Shown here: in pieces, positions 46,792 to 58,313 of the stretch
Layout of the letters: each line of letters starts with the position of its first letter
Position numbering within the stretch: the first letter of the stretch is position 1
Translations under genes and position numbers: made by a program
From: Zychaea mexicana
Lineage: Eukaryota; Mucoromycota; Mucoromycetes; Mucorales; Lichtheimiaceae
DNA: 64,000 bases
Direction of reading: 5' to 3'
Assembly: GCF_025766255.1 (NCBI RefSeq)
Contig: NW_026516667.1
Location: forward strand, 496,001-560,000
The notes under the pieces: generated by a model
The model's database searches: none
The model's input: only the letters and a program-made list of their open reading frames with translations
What the model was told of the DNA's origin: nothing

Positions 46792-49700
46792 TCAGTCAAT
46801 TACTTCGAATTCAGGCGAATACCATATCTCCCAATCGTTTTGTAGTAATGGATCACCGAAGATTTTCAATGCCGAGACACGGATCTTGTACCTTCCTGGT
46901 GGAACGTGCCTTCGTACCACCTTTCTTCGAATGTTATTTTTACTGCTCCAGCTCTTGGTACCATATGCGTCGCCGTCATTTATACGAGCAGCATCAATGA
47001 TGTTGCTATAGTTCATTGGAGATGGAGTGGTATTGGAAGAAGGAGGCGGAAGAGGAGGAGAAGGACCATCACTCCCAGTCGCTTCAGTAGCAGAAGGCCC
47101 AATTAATGCTGCGGGAGGAATAATGATTTTACCGCGCCAATCCAGAGTATATGCGCTATCCGAATGGTCATTACGCGAGACCCATTTTTGATATCCATCC
47201 ACCAAGGTGCCCAGGCGCTTGTTTTCTTGGTTAACAAGCACACTTCTTAAGCGTGCTGTAGGACTCCCAAGTCGGATATGCAGATGCGCCGTATCGTTGC
47301 CACGTTGGAAACTGAATCGAGTTTTGTTTGCAGGTTCGATCCTTGGGTATCCTCTCTATTGTATTATTGATGGATATAGCAGTAGCGGTAGCAGCAAGCA
47401 AGCAAGAAAAAGCAAACGGTTGATATATTTATTACTGTTCGACAGCATAATGAGTTGTTGGCCCCACACTTTAAATTACTTACCATCGTATCAAAAATGG
47501 GTAGATCGCGTTGATTGTCCAGAGCACCTAAATACGGTACGTGTATTTGCTCCTCATTTCTATTGTCAGCATAAGAATAGATCTTGATATATCCGCCATA
47601 GAGTAGATGTTTGTGCTTTGATTTCGGTGGACTAAATCGAACATGAAGGAGCTGTGTTGCATTGGGCTCGAGTGTCAATTGTGTCGTTTCAAATTCGACT
47701 GTGGCGTTGGCATCCACGTGGAGCGGTCGATAGCGCGGAACTGCACTTTTGTCGAAGTCGTAACCTTAAAATGGGTTCTCTTTTGTTAGATTTAAACGAG
47801 TTATACATCACATGCAGCTTTTAAAAAAGATAAGAACCATAATTCCCCGCACAACACCTTACCAGAGATTGCAGCCGCGGGTAGATGCTCAAGCTGGTAA
47901 ATGCGTCGAACATGTGAGCTGTTCTTCATCCTTAATGTTTTCTCTGGTTTGAAGAATTGAGTGTCGTTTAGCTCAAGTTTATATGGGCTGACTGTGGTCT
48001 CCCCTCGAATCGCATGATGTATCTAATAATGTGTATGATAATGATGCGGTGTAACAGACAAGTTGATCCGAAAATGTTGATATGTAGAAGCTGTTGGACG
48101 AGAGGGTGCTTATTTAGATGCCCCAAAGAATGTAAATATCTGTACCTGAATAAGACCAGCACCTTGTTTGATAGGCGATTCTAGCTGGCTTGGATGATGC
48201 TGTGTCACTACTGGTTTTGCGTGATTGAACAGAGCGCGGAATATCTGACTTGGAGAGCGTGATCCAGTTGCTTGCATGTACAAAGCAATGCATCCAGACA
48301 CGTATGGCTGAACATACGAAATAATTTCGCTGATTTCAGTGGAAAAATCGATACTTTTACCAAGACAAGTTAGTACTTACTGTGGCCATACTTGTTCCGC
48401 TCATTGTTGCATACTTTCCTGATAATTTGTTAATACTCGCATATCAATTTTAAATATCTTTCATTTCTTTTCCTTTCCGACTTTTCAATGCTCCGTACAC
48501 TAGGTACACTTGTGACCGTCGCTCTATACTTGGAGGAAAAAAGATGTATACACTTGCCTAGATTGATAGGAAACGTGGAGTAGACATTACCACCCACTGC
48601 GGCCAAATCCGGTTTGAGATGCAACTGACGGCAGCAGATAGCAGCATCAGTAGTATGGTGTTAGTGGAAAAATAGTAAGACGTGAAATTTACAAGTAGTG
48701 TAGCAGAGTCACGATAACAAAGCCAAGAGGTAGATACTAATGCAATATATGACATACCTCTGCATCAGGTCCCCATGTAGAAAACCTAAAACACATGTTA
48801 AGTCTCTTTCCATATTATAAATGCAGCGCTGAAATTACTGATGCGGTGATATTCTTGAGCAGTAAAGAGAAGAGAAGGTGTATGCTTCCTATTATACATA
48901 CAAAGAAGAAAGACCAGCCGACGGCAACTCCACTATTTGATCTGTTTGCTCGACATCTAAAAAGGGTTTGTTTTGGTCATCTTGGATTGATGTGAGGACA
49001 GTTCTTTGGATCGACCCAATTGGGATTTGCACTCTTTTTGATTTGAACCCGATAGAGACTAATCCATTGTGGCGGTCGTCTTCAGCATATATTAATATAC
49101 CCGCTCCTCCTGCGTTCTGAACATTTAGTGCCTTATCAACAAAGCTGCAATTTCCACGCTTAACCAAAACAGTATTGTTTTTTCCTTGAAATGGCTTTTG
49201 ATACGGTTGACATGCATACAGTTCATGATCTGATGCTGGTAGTATGAATCGGGTAACCTTGGGAAATGGGGTTAGGAGACTGTCGTCGGATAATCGATAC
49301 TCTAAATGTAATCGAAAGCCACATGGTGATCGATTGATGGGGTAAGCGTGCCTTATTACATGCAGCATGATGCACAGCGCATGCACACACTCTATATGCA
49401 AGAGGCTAAATTTATAAAGTAATACCAAAGAAAGCGTCGCCGCCATGATCGTTATCGTTTCCGTTGTTGACTTTGAAACCATGGGCTAATTTGATTTGAT
49501 TATCTACGGAACTGACTGCCATGACATGACGTCCGATTGTAGGCGAAGGAGTCCGCGCAATCCCGTCACGGCCTTCGTTCCCTTGCGCTACTACAACCAT
49601 GATACCCTGATCTGCTATACTTGACAACGCTACAGCCAAGGCGTCCTATTATTTATGATTATTTAGCCACTTTTTCTTTCTTTCATTACAACCACAGTTG

Positions 49701-51333
49701 CTCGCGTTAAGTAAATGAGGTGCTAAACATAAGCAAAAGATATACAAACTTCTTGCCAAGCGCTTGTGTCACCACCAAGTGACAAGTTGATGATGTTCAT
49801 GCCAGCTTGAATGGCTCGCTCACTTGTTCATCATGTCATCATCAGTTATCGTTTTCTTCAGTTATTAATTTATAAAAAGTGACAAATGATGAGGAACAAA
49901 AGAATGAATGCTCACGCTGCTTCTAGGATAATATCATCATCTGTATCTCCTTCGCAGCCAAATATTCTGTAATGCATAGCATGCATAGTAAGTAGCATGT
50001 AAGTCTCTTCTTTTCAATGGTTTGAAACATCAAATGCATGTACTAAGATTCTAAACAATCTTCTGCATATTTGCTAAGCAATCATGCTACCTCCATACGC
50101 CCATTTTAACGCCCGGGGCCACGCCTGTAAATGACTTTGTTCCCCAATACACGAGAAACACAATTAAGCAAGCCAAACTTTAGGACACTATATTATGTAC
50201 TCAAAAAAAGGTCAAACAGACAAGACTTACTTGGTCATCACCCGATGCAGCAATTATTCCCGCCACATGTGTCCCATGACCATCGCACACGTCCCTAAAA
50301 CAAACAATTTAGCAGCATAATTACATACAATGTTTGTTAAAAGTCAAAAAACTTAATACTGTTTAATATCCCCCCTTTAAATCACCCGCCGCCGCCTCCA
50401 CCGGATCCCACAAACAATTATAACTTAACACATGTTTCGTAATATTTACATTGGATCAGGATCAGGCACAGGTTCGTCATTATCACCCTCTATACATTAT
50501 ATAAATCAATACAGAATGAAGCGATTGATTTGTTTATTATGGTTATTAATATGCCTTGAGAATCTGTATATTTTATCATCAATGTGATAAACAAACGGAT
50601 TGGAATGCGCATTCAAGATCCTTTAAAAAGCTGCTTTTATATATTTACCTCCATAATTATCACCTACTAGGTCATAGCCATGCGCAATCCTGCATCCATT
50701 CTAACAAAAAGATGGAAAACCATTGCAGTGTATCAATATACCGTGATTGCCCTTCCAACCAGCAGATGTGAAGATAAGTTAAAGATAAGTTACACCAAAG
50801 CAACCACCTAATGCAGGATGCGTATAATCCACACCGGTATCCAAAATCGCCAGCTTGATCCCTTGGCCAGACCATGTTGAAGAGATATTATGAACCCCTG
50901 TCATTGCATGTGCCTCTGAAAGGTTTGGGGTGCCTTTGTCCAGCTGCTGTTGTAACGATGACTGGGGTCTCGGATACCGTTTACCAGGCCAATACCGACG
51001 TACTAGAGGTTGCCTAGTAAGGTAACTTTGTGGGTGTGATAACGCGTCCTGTAATAGCGACGACATTGTTCCATTGTTGCTGCTTTGTTCTTCTGCCACG
51101 TCTATAGAGATGGCGTTCAATGCATGCGTGTATCGAAATCGGACGGTAAAATTCAAGCTAGTCTGTTGCTGCAAGTGTTTTAAAAATGAATCTTGTTGTG
51201 CACGCGCAGCTTCAATATCACCTGCCGATGCATGGAATTGAACAGTAAAACGTTTGGCGAGCGTTGCGGATGTCGTGAGGATGATGACGATGATTGACAA
51301 ATAGCAAATAGGGAGAAACCGATTTATCAACAT
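46792..51333 (-). CDS. Secreted subtilase (S8) with PA insert and Fn3-like domain
   Basis: Sixteen exons on the minus strand encode 927 residues: 50794..51333, 50649..50700, 50450..50489, 50231..50294, 50091..50134, 49916..49966, 49750..49822, 49426..49645, 48902..49301, 48758..48785, 48558..48624, 48381..48418, 48146..48307, 47863..48022, 47484..47764, 46792..47355. The order is signal peptide (MLINRFLPICYLSIIVIILT), I9-type propeptide, and then the catalytic domain. D165 lies in KLAILDTGVDYTHPALGG, H217 in CDGHGTHVAGIIAASG, and S536 in YATMSGTSMATPYVSG; the oxyanion Asn lies in VVVAQGNEGRDG. A PA domain (VLVKRGNCSFVDKALN, GGAGILIYAEDD) is inserted between H and S. An Fn3-like region follows (about 600-750) and a Pro/Ser-rich C-terminus. 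This is the Vpr/C5a-peptidase-like fungal subtilase layout, an extracellular or vacuolar endopeptidase. Intron 11 (48419-48557) uses a GC donor. Confidence 0.93.
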
Positions 51334-52022
51334 GGCGATAAAGTAGTTGTTTGCTTTTTCTTTTTCTTTGTATGTTTGATGAGAGGAAAACGTGGTGGCG
51401 GTTATTGGGAGGGGCGGAACATTCTTATTTCATTGGGATGACGACTAGGCTGGATATATCGAGAACGATGAGCAATAGGATAAGCAGCAGAGAGAGACAT
51501 AGAGATAGAGGAAAATTTTAATGGGGTATGCACGCTAATCATTGCATAAAACATCGCGGATATCCGTCTTGTAGCTTACCACTGTTAGGGTGCACAGATA
51601 ACTGCATATGTACTGCTGCGCTATATTAACTGTTTTTTAAATGATGCAAGACATATCACAGAATAAATTTAATGACACGATTAGTCGGTTTGATCTGATT
51701 CGCGAACGGCAACGGGAAGACGTTTCATAAAAAGCTAATGTAGGGGAAAATGGGGAATATGCGGGTCGCCATTCGTTGGCTAGGGTGGATAAAAGTGGCT
51801 GCATTGAACTGACACCTTGCTCTGGTTGGGTTGTTCTTCGCATAGCCATATAAAAATCCCCGCGGGGGCGAGATTCTCTCTCATTGCTTTTTTCCTTTTC
51901 TCTCTTCTTGCACTCACTCTCACAACTCTCAACCTCTCTCTTTTCAATTTGCACATTACTTGATAATACACATACACACCCTCCATCTCTTTAGTAACCC
52001 GCTTTCTTTGCTTTTTGAAATT
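51334..52022. promoter_or_regulatory. Divergent promoter: subtilase and AVT3-like permease
   Basis: 689 bp between two head-to-head starts. GA-rich leader next to the subtilase, CT-rich leader (51870-52015) next to the permease. No gene. Confidence 0.5.
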
Positions 52023-53719
52023 ATGCAACAAAGTGATCCGGAAAAAATGATGGCACCACCACCAGCGTCGACTACCACAAAAACGCCAACACCAATCTCA
52101 GAATCCGTACCCACACCCGAAAGCAGCAAAAAAGAACAAGAGGCCATGGGATATGGGGCCGACGTGACGATTGAAGAGTCCCCCAGCAACGATAGCCATT
52201 TGAACGAATTTGGCCATGGTAAAGGAAGTGTCATGACAGCCTACTTTAATGTTGTCTGTGTTGTTGCTGGTACAGGCACTTTGGGTCTACCACGTGCGTT
52301 TGCCGAAGGTGGCTGGTTGGGCATCCTTATTTTGCTGTTGGCATATGGAATGGCTGTATACAGCGGCATTGTCTTGATTCGGTGTCTCTATTACCAGCCT
52401 GGAAAGCGATTACACGATTACAAGGCTATTGGCACAGCTGCATTTGGTCGCATCGGTTATCTCATAGCGTCCGTACTACATTTCTTAAACTTGTTCGGCT
52501 GTCCCGCGTTGTACCTGGTTCTGGCAGGTAGCAACATGCATCAGTTGCTACAGCATACGGTATATATCATGTTTTGTTTATACGGAGTAGACGTGATCTT
52601 TCCTTTTTTCTCTCCTTTGCTGAATTTAGAATTCACATTATATGTCTATGATCTACTATGTAGTCGGCAGGATTAACTCAAGCTATTTGGACGATCCTTG
52701 TGGGCGTCTTTTTACTGATACCTTCATTGATCCAAAAGACCCTACGCGAAGTAACCTTAACGAGTGCTGTTGGTGCTATCTGCACTATGATTGCGGTGTT
52801 GGTTGTTGTAATACAAGCCCCCACGGATCGCCATCAACATCCAGAACGGACCGTTGTGCAAGATAGCGTCATTTGGACTGGATTCCCTACAGCCTTGTCA
52901 ACCATTGCTTTTTCGTTTGGTGGCAACAATACTTATCCTCGTACGTAATAGCAGTAGCATGGATCGCTGTTTAAAAAGTTTAAAGATGATGCATACTAAC
53001 CGGACGCTCCAATAACATTTGCTTGCTTGCATATTACTATTGGTAGACGTCGAACATGCATTACGCAAACCACAACAGTGGAAATGGGCGGTAACGGCTG
53101 GTTTAAGCACTTGTACACTACTCTATTTCATGACATCCATTCCCGGTTACTATGCCTATGGTCGTGATACCCAATCGCCTATCTACGATTCATTGCCTCT
53201 GGGAGTTGGACGCACAACTGCTACCATTGTCATGACAATCCACGTGATTCTGGCGATACCGATCTTTACAACATCGTTTTCCCTAGAGTTTGAACGGTTT
53301 TCGAGAGCGGATGAGGATCGGTTGGGCAAGTTCGGTGCATGGTTGGCGCGTGCTGCCATCCGTTCGGTCACCATGGTCATTTTGGTCGTTCTCGCCGTCT
53401 TTGTAAGTAAAATCAACTGCTATATTTTGCTGTTGGTATCATTCAAAGAAATTTACAACTATAGCTGACGTTATTGGTTATATTAATGTAGGTCCCATTT
53501 TTCTCGGATTTCATGAGCTTAATTGGTGCGTTGGCCAATTGCGGCCTGGTGTTTTTATTGCCTGTGCTCTGTTATCTGCGACTCACCGGCTGGCGTAACA
53601 AAAAAGTCTACGAACTGGCATTCTGCGCACTGACCATCTTTCTCGGCATCGTTGGCTGTATCTTTGGTACCATTGATGCTATTAAGGCGCTTGTTCATGA
53701 TTTCGACGCACAGCGATAA
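52023..53719 (+). CDS. AVT3-like amino acid permease (AAAP family)
   Basis: Four exons (52023..52559, 52664..52940, 53047..53402, 53492..53719) encode 465 residues. A short polar N-terminus (about 65 residues, Pro/Thr-rich) precedes TM1, SVMTAYFNVVCVVAGTGTLG then LPRAFAEGG, the family entry motif. About ten more helices follow, including GILILLLAYGMAVYSGIVLI, IAFSFGGNNTYPHVEHAL (conserved substrate-site region), PGYYAYGRDTQSPIYDSLP and a final IFLGIVGCIFGTIDAI. The short N-terminus and this pattern fit the Avt3/4 branch rather than Avt1; these export amino acids from vacuoles in yeast. Substrate is inferred. It is diverged from the AVT1-like gene at 3.5-6.0 kb, so not a recent duplicate. Confidence 0.85.
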
Positions 53720-54125
53720 GGTTGGGAGAGGGAGAGGGAGGGAGAGCTTATATTTTTAATTTATATTTGGTTGTTATACCCTTCTTCTCATCCATTCGGC
53801 TGATTCCGACGTACTCTTGTATACACATCCTTTCTGTACCCCGGTTATTTCTTTCTTTCTTTTGTAATAGCTCCTCCTTCCTGATATTTCTTAGGTTTTT
53901 TTTTAATTGTACCATATTTATATAGACGTTCATCGTCGCTGTTTTTGCTGTAAGATAGTTTATGGAATACACATATAGGATAAAGAAGATGATTACGTTT
54001 TTTTTGGAGATAGTAGAGATATCAATATAACAATATATAAGTATAAGGAGCTGTAAAATACAAAGAAGATGGATGGATGAAAGAGTAATATGGTTGATTA
54101 TGAGCAAATATAAATTAACAGGTCG
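53720..54125. other. Convergent 3' spacer
   Basis: 406 bp between stop codons; GA- and CT-rich with AT-rich centre; no gene. Confidence 0.5.
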
Positions 54126-55248
54126 TTACGCGGCAGTATGAGGTTTGTCGGTGGTGGACGGCGATGATACTGACATGTTACCGTAAGTTGCTCCTGTTGT
54201 TGTCGGTGTGTCAGGAGACTGGTATGTTTTGCTCATGTTTTGATATGGATCGCTGTATGGTGCTGCGGTGGCAGCAGTAACATTATTGTACGAATTGTTG
54301 TATGGATCATTGTAGGGTTCATTGTAAGGCTCGCTATAAGGCTCGCTCATATTGCGATAGCCGCCAGCAGCAGCCATAGGCGGAGGTGGACCGTATCGTG
54401 GCTGTGGTGCATCAATGACGTAGGAATTGCTGTTGTCACCCTGATTATAATAGTTGGCGTTGTCGGGACCTCCACCACTTTTCGAATCCCTCCGTCGTCT
54501 TTTCACAAACACGAAAAATGCAGCCAATCCCGCCTAAAGAACAATATAAAATTCAGCCTAGTTCCGCGCATCCCTCCCCCCCCTAATTCACGAACAAATC
54601 CGTTTAAACCCATACCACTAATGCCGCGCCGACAACACCAACAACAATGCCAGCTACTTGTCCACCACCTAATGAGGAACCACTAGATGCGCCATCAGAA
54701 TTTGATTCTTGCGCTTCATCCGATGTCGACGAGGGAGAATTATCACTATCATCTGATGACGACGAAGAAGAAGAAGAGGAGGAGGAGGAGGAGGAGGATG
54801 TCGTTGGAGAAGAACGAGACGCAGAAGCCGACGATGAAGCGCTGGCTGAAGCTGGTGGTGATGAAGGTGCAGCAGACGAAGAACTGCTGCTGCCTTCAGA
54901 AGCACCGAAAATGACGGTAAATGGACCACGTGTTGCGCGTGATGGGGGATTGTTGTTGCCTTCAATTACAACGTAATATCCACCACCGTTGACCGTATCT
55001 TTGGGAAGAAGGATGCCTTGCGATCCTTTCGATGCATCGACGTTTTGTGCTAGTGTGGCTACGACGGTGTCCTCGGGTTTTGCTAACGAAACTGTAAGTG
55101 AAGTGATATCCTCGCCGGCGTCAATAGTCCATGACACTGGTAAATTCAAACCGGCGGATTGTAATGTGAGTGGTAGCGGTCTTGAGATCGACAAGCTTAT
55201 TACGGACGTCGGTAATAGCAATAGTAACGCTGAAGCCGAGAGTCGCAT
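54126..55248 (-). CDS. Kre9/Knh-like type I surface protein with Ser-rich stalk
   Basis: Two exons (54616..55248 and 54126..54533) encode 346 residues. Signal peptide MRLSASALLLLLPTSVIS; a beta domain at about 20-115 (LPVSWTIDAGEDITSLTVSL, then GYYVVIEGNNNPPSRATRGP) of the Ser-Thr-rich/Knh type; a 90-residue stalk of Ser, Ala and Pro with a Ser-18 run; one transmembrane helix, VAGIVVGVVGAALVAGLAAF, followed by the stop-transfer KRRRRD. The cytosolic tail of about 120 residues has repeats of the type EPYSEPYNEPYNDPYNNSY, rich in Tyr and Pro. This architecture recalls wall-stress sensors and wall-anchored proteins. The tail repeats could be phosphotyrosine or adaptor sites, which is speculation. 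Confidence 0.65.
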
Positions 55249-55589
55249 TGTCTTTGTTTCTCAGTTAGAAGGGAGGCAAGGAAAGGAAAGGAAGGGGAGA
55301 ATAGAAGGTTCAAGCTTGGTAAAAAGGAAAAAAGAGGAAGAAAAGATGTAATAAAACTTGGGGACAGCAAAAGTTTCATATGAAATGTCTATTATATTTC
55401 GGGAATGGAAGTAACACAGCTAATTACTTGTGGGATCGTTACTGCTGCTGGGCGTGTTCCCACTTATGGTTTAAACTCGGTTGGGATTAAAGTTGGTTGT
55501 TCTGGTATATCGAATGGGAAGATGCTGTGATGGTGAATATGGCAGGTTTTACTTAATACAAATATGAGGTATGATTTCGGTCTTCTCTT
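55249..55589. other. Spacer between LACS 3' end and Knh-like gene
   Basis: 341 bp holding the leader and promoter of the Knh-like gene (GA-rich at 55265-55345) and the LACS 3' region. No gene. Confidence 0.45.
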
Positions 55590-58313
55590 CTAGCTCTTTT
55601 GAGCAGCGTTCCTAGATTGAAAAGCCTTGATTTAGCTAACCTCTCCTGTTGCTTCCTTCTTTCTGCCCCCGCGCCGCATATATTATCACAACTTACATAG
55701 TATCCAGTATCTCCTTGTATTCCTTGTTGATATCGCTTCGCTTCAACTTCTGTGCGGCTGTCAAGAGACCATTGTCGATGGTCCATTCCTCATGACACAC
55801 ATAGATGTCAAAGAGCATTTCTGCAGGCTTGAGTCCGGCCTCCTTGGCCTGACCCAACAAGGCCGTCAGGATCGCCTTTTTCACCTGAGCATCATTGCAA
55901 ATCACCGCCCATTCCTTGGACGCGACGCCCAACTCCGACGCCAATTTCTGGACGGAGTTCTCGACAGGCACCACGAGCGCTACGGCGCGTGGGCGCAACG
56001 AGTCGGCATAGACGCAAATGTTGTTGACGTACAGACAGCTCTTGTAGATCGATTCGAGTTTTTCCAGTGCGATATATTCGCCATTTGACAGCTTGACAAG
56101 ATTCTTTTTGCGATCCACAATCGTCATTGTGCCGTTCGGGTTCCATTGAGCAATGTCGCCTGTCATTAGCCAGCCGTCTTCGGTAACCGTTTCCTTGGTT
56201 AGGTCGTCACGCTTCCAATAACCCTTCGTGACAGAAGGACCCCGTACCTAAAGCATATGATAATATAAAATAGCGAGTTAGGAATATGTGAGCTTTTACG
56301 AGAACAGGAGCGTGTTTAATCGTTTTATTTGATTTTAGAGGTTGGTCGATCTGTTTGCCCCGGGATTTTGGTTTAATATTTACCCAAACTTCGCCAGCAG
56401 GCGGATCATTAGCGGACAAGTAACCGGCGTCGGGCACATCCACTAGCTTGATTTCGTCGCAAGGAACAGGCGCTCCGACATGACCGAACCCAAATTGTTC
56501 AGGCGACATGATACAGCACATACTATATTAAACAAGTTTTTCATGTTTCAAGTTGGTTTCGTTAGAAGAGTTGGATTTTTTTGTTTGTTTGTTTATGTGG
56601 AAAACTTACCCACAACTCTCTGTCATGCCGTAGCCACCGAGAATAGGACATACTGTAACAGACAAAAACTTTTGCGTTTCCAAAGAAATAGGCGCACCAC
56701 CGGATAATGCCAATTTCAGACGACCGCCAACCTGTTCACGGATCTTGGCAAACACAGTCTTGTCAATGAACCCCGTAGGCAATTTGCGTTCCATCAACCA
56801 TGCCTTGGTTGCGAATGCTCGCTGGAAGATCTTTTGTGCTTGTGGCGATGTTTCATTCAGCTTGGATAGAATGCCCTTCCGAATTGACTCCCAGACTTGT
56901 GGCACACCAGTGAGCAAGCCTAATCATTTTTTTCAAGGTTAGCAAAACCTGGAGTACGGGTTTGAACAACCTTCTTGTTATCTTTCATCAAATTATGAGC
57001 TATGATAACTCACTTGGTCTGAATTCTTTAATGTCACCCTTGCAGTTGCGCACACTGCCATTATAATGGTATAAATCAGTTAGTTGTGCATTTTTCACTC
57101 GCGAGATGGCCCACACTACATCTTACCTAGCATCAGTCAACGTTCTCACATTCGCAAAACCAAGGGTGATGCCCCAGAACATGCACAAGTTCTCCACTAC
57201 AAACTCGAGTACGTGGGCCAATGGCAAGTAAGCCAAGATACTATCCGTGTCCGTGATCAGGTGACCCAACAACGCATTGGCACCACCAACTATTTAGAAA
57301 AGAATATGCACTTGATAAGTGTGCTTTTGCTTCCGGGAACAAGATAACCAAACAAACAACACTTACTTGCGGCGACAATGTTCTTATGGGATAGTATGAC
57401 ACCCTTGGGATTACCAGTACTACCGGAAGTATACATGATACAACAAAGGTCCTCGGGCTCAGGTTTGCGGGCCTCGCGAGGATTCTCCTGGCCTAGCTTG
57501 ACCAATTCGTCTAGAGACATGACCATTTGGACGTTGCCGGATTTGCAGTTTGTCAGTGCCTGAGCCTTGGCATCACCATGATACACCACATGTTTCAGGG
57601 AAGGACAATTGGGGGCGACCTTGGCCACAACTGGCAACAATTCGGCTGAGGTGAAAATGGCCTCAACCTCGGTCTCGTTCATGGAATGTAACAGACCTTC
57701 TTCGCCCAGTGTTTCGTATGCAGTGACGATGGTCATGTTTTGTGTGAAGAGACCATGGGCTGTCAGCAACCAGTTCATACTATTGTTGACCAATGTTGTG
57801 TGTACGTTAGTAACATGAAATATATTCTCGTGGTCCATGGTCGCTGCAACACACTCGATCCATCAATACCCAATTTTTCCTTACAAGTCCATTGCGACAA
57901 AGTACATTAGAGACTTACGTAGTAGGCGCGAATATTTCGACCTTTGTCTTTTCGGATAACCCAAGCGCGGCATAACCTGCGCCGATGGCATGTGCACGTT
58001 CACCGGCCTCCTTGTATGTTACATATTCGTAGCCTGACAATTGGAAATATTTCCACACCTTCTTTTCCTTCTTTTCGACACCATCGACTATCTTGACGAC
58101 CTCTTTTTCTTCTTCAATCATTTTCTCAATGCGACGAGTGCCAAAAGCTTTTCGGTTGCCGTATTTCTTGACACTACGGTCGAGCACATCATACAGAGTG
58201 TGTACGTCCGTGGCAGGAACTCGGACAACACCGTCGGCAGCCAAAATGGAACGTCGAATACGGCCGCCATTAGGTTGGGTCTCAGGACCGACTTCAATTG
58301 AGAATGCCTTCAT
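55590..58313 (-). CDS. Long-chain acyl-CoA synthetase
   Basis: Eight exons on the minus strand (57919..58313, 57367..57779, 57127..57289, 57014..57054, 56610..56919, 56384..56522, 55697..56247, 55590..55611) encode 677 residues. The AMP-binding P-loop is [20 protein letters not shown]. Then come [107 protein letters not shown] (fatty-acyl-CoA synthetase signature) and a C-terminal [17 protein letters not shown]. It activates C12-C20 fatty acids with ATP and CoA for lipid synthesis or beta-oxidation, probably at ER or lipid droplets (Faa1-like); no N-terminal anchor is seen. The last exon of seven codons is inferred from a GTAAGT donor, a GCTAA branch site and a TCTAG acceptor. Without that splice the protein stops one codon later. 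Confidence 0.92.

Noticed and set aside
47330..47360. B-box-like GGTTCGATCC
   Set aside because: Lies inside the last subtilase exon on the opposite strand, and no stem pairing supports a tRNA.
54647..54976. Acidic Glu-rich plus-strand frame
   Set aside because: Complement of the poly-Ser stalk of the Knh-like protein.
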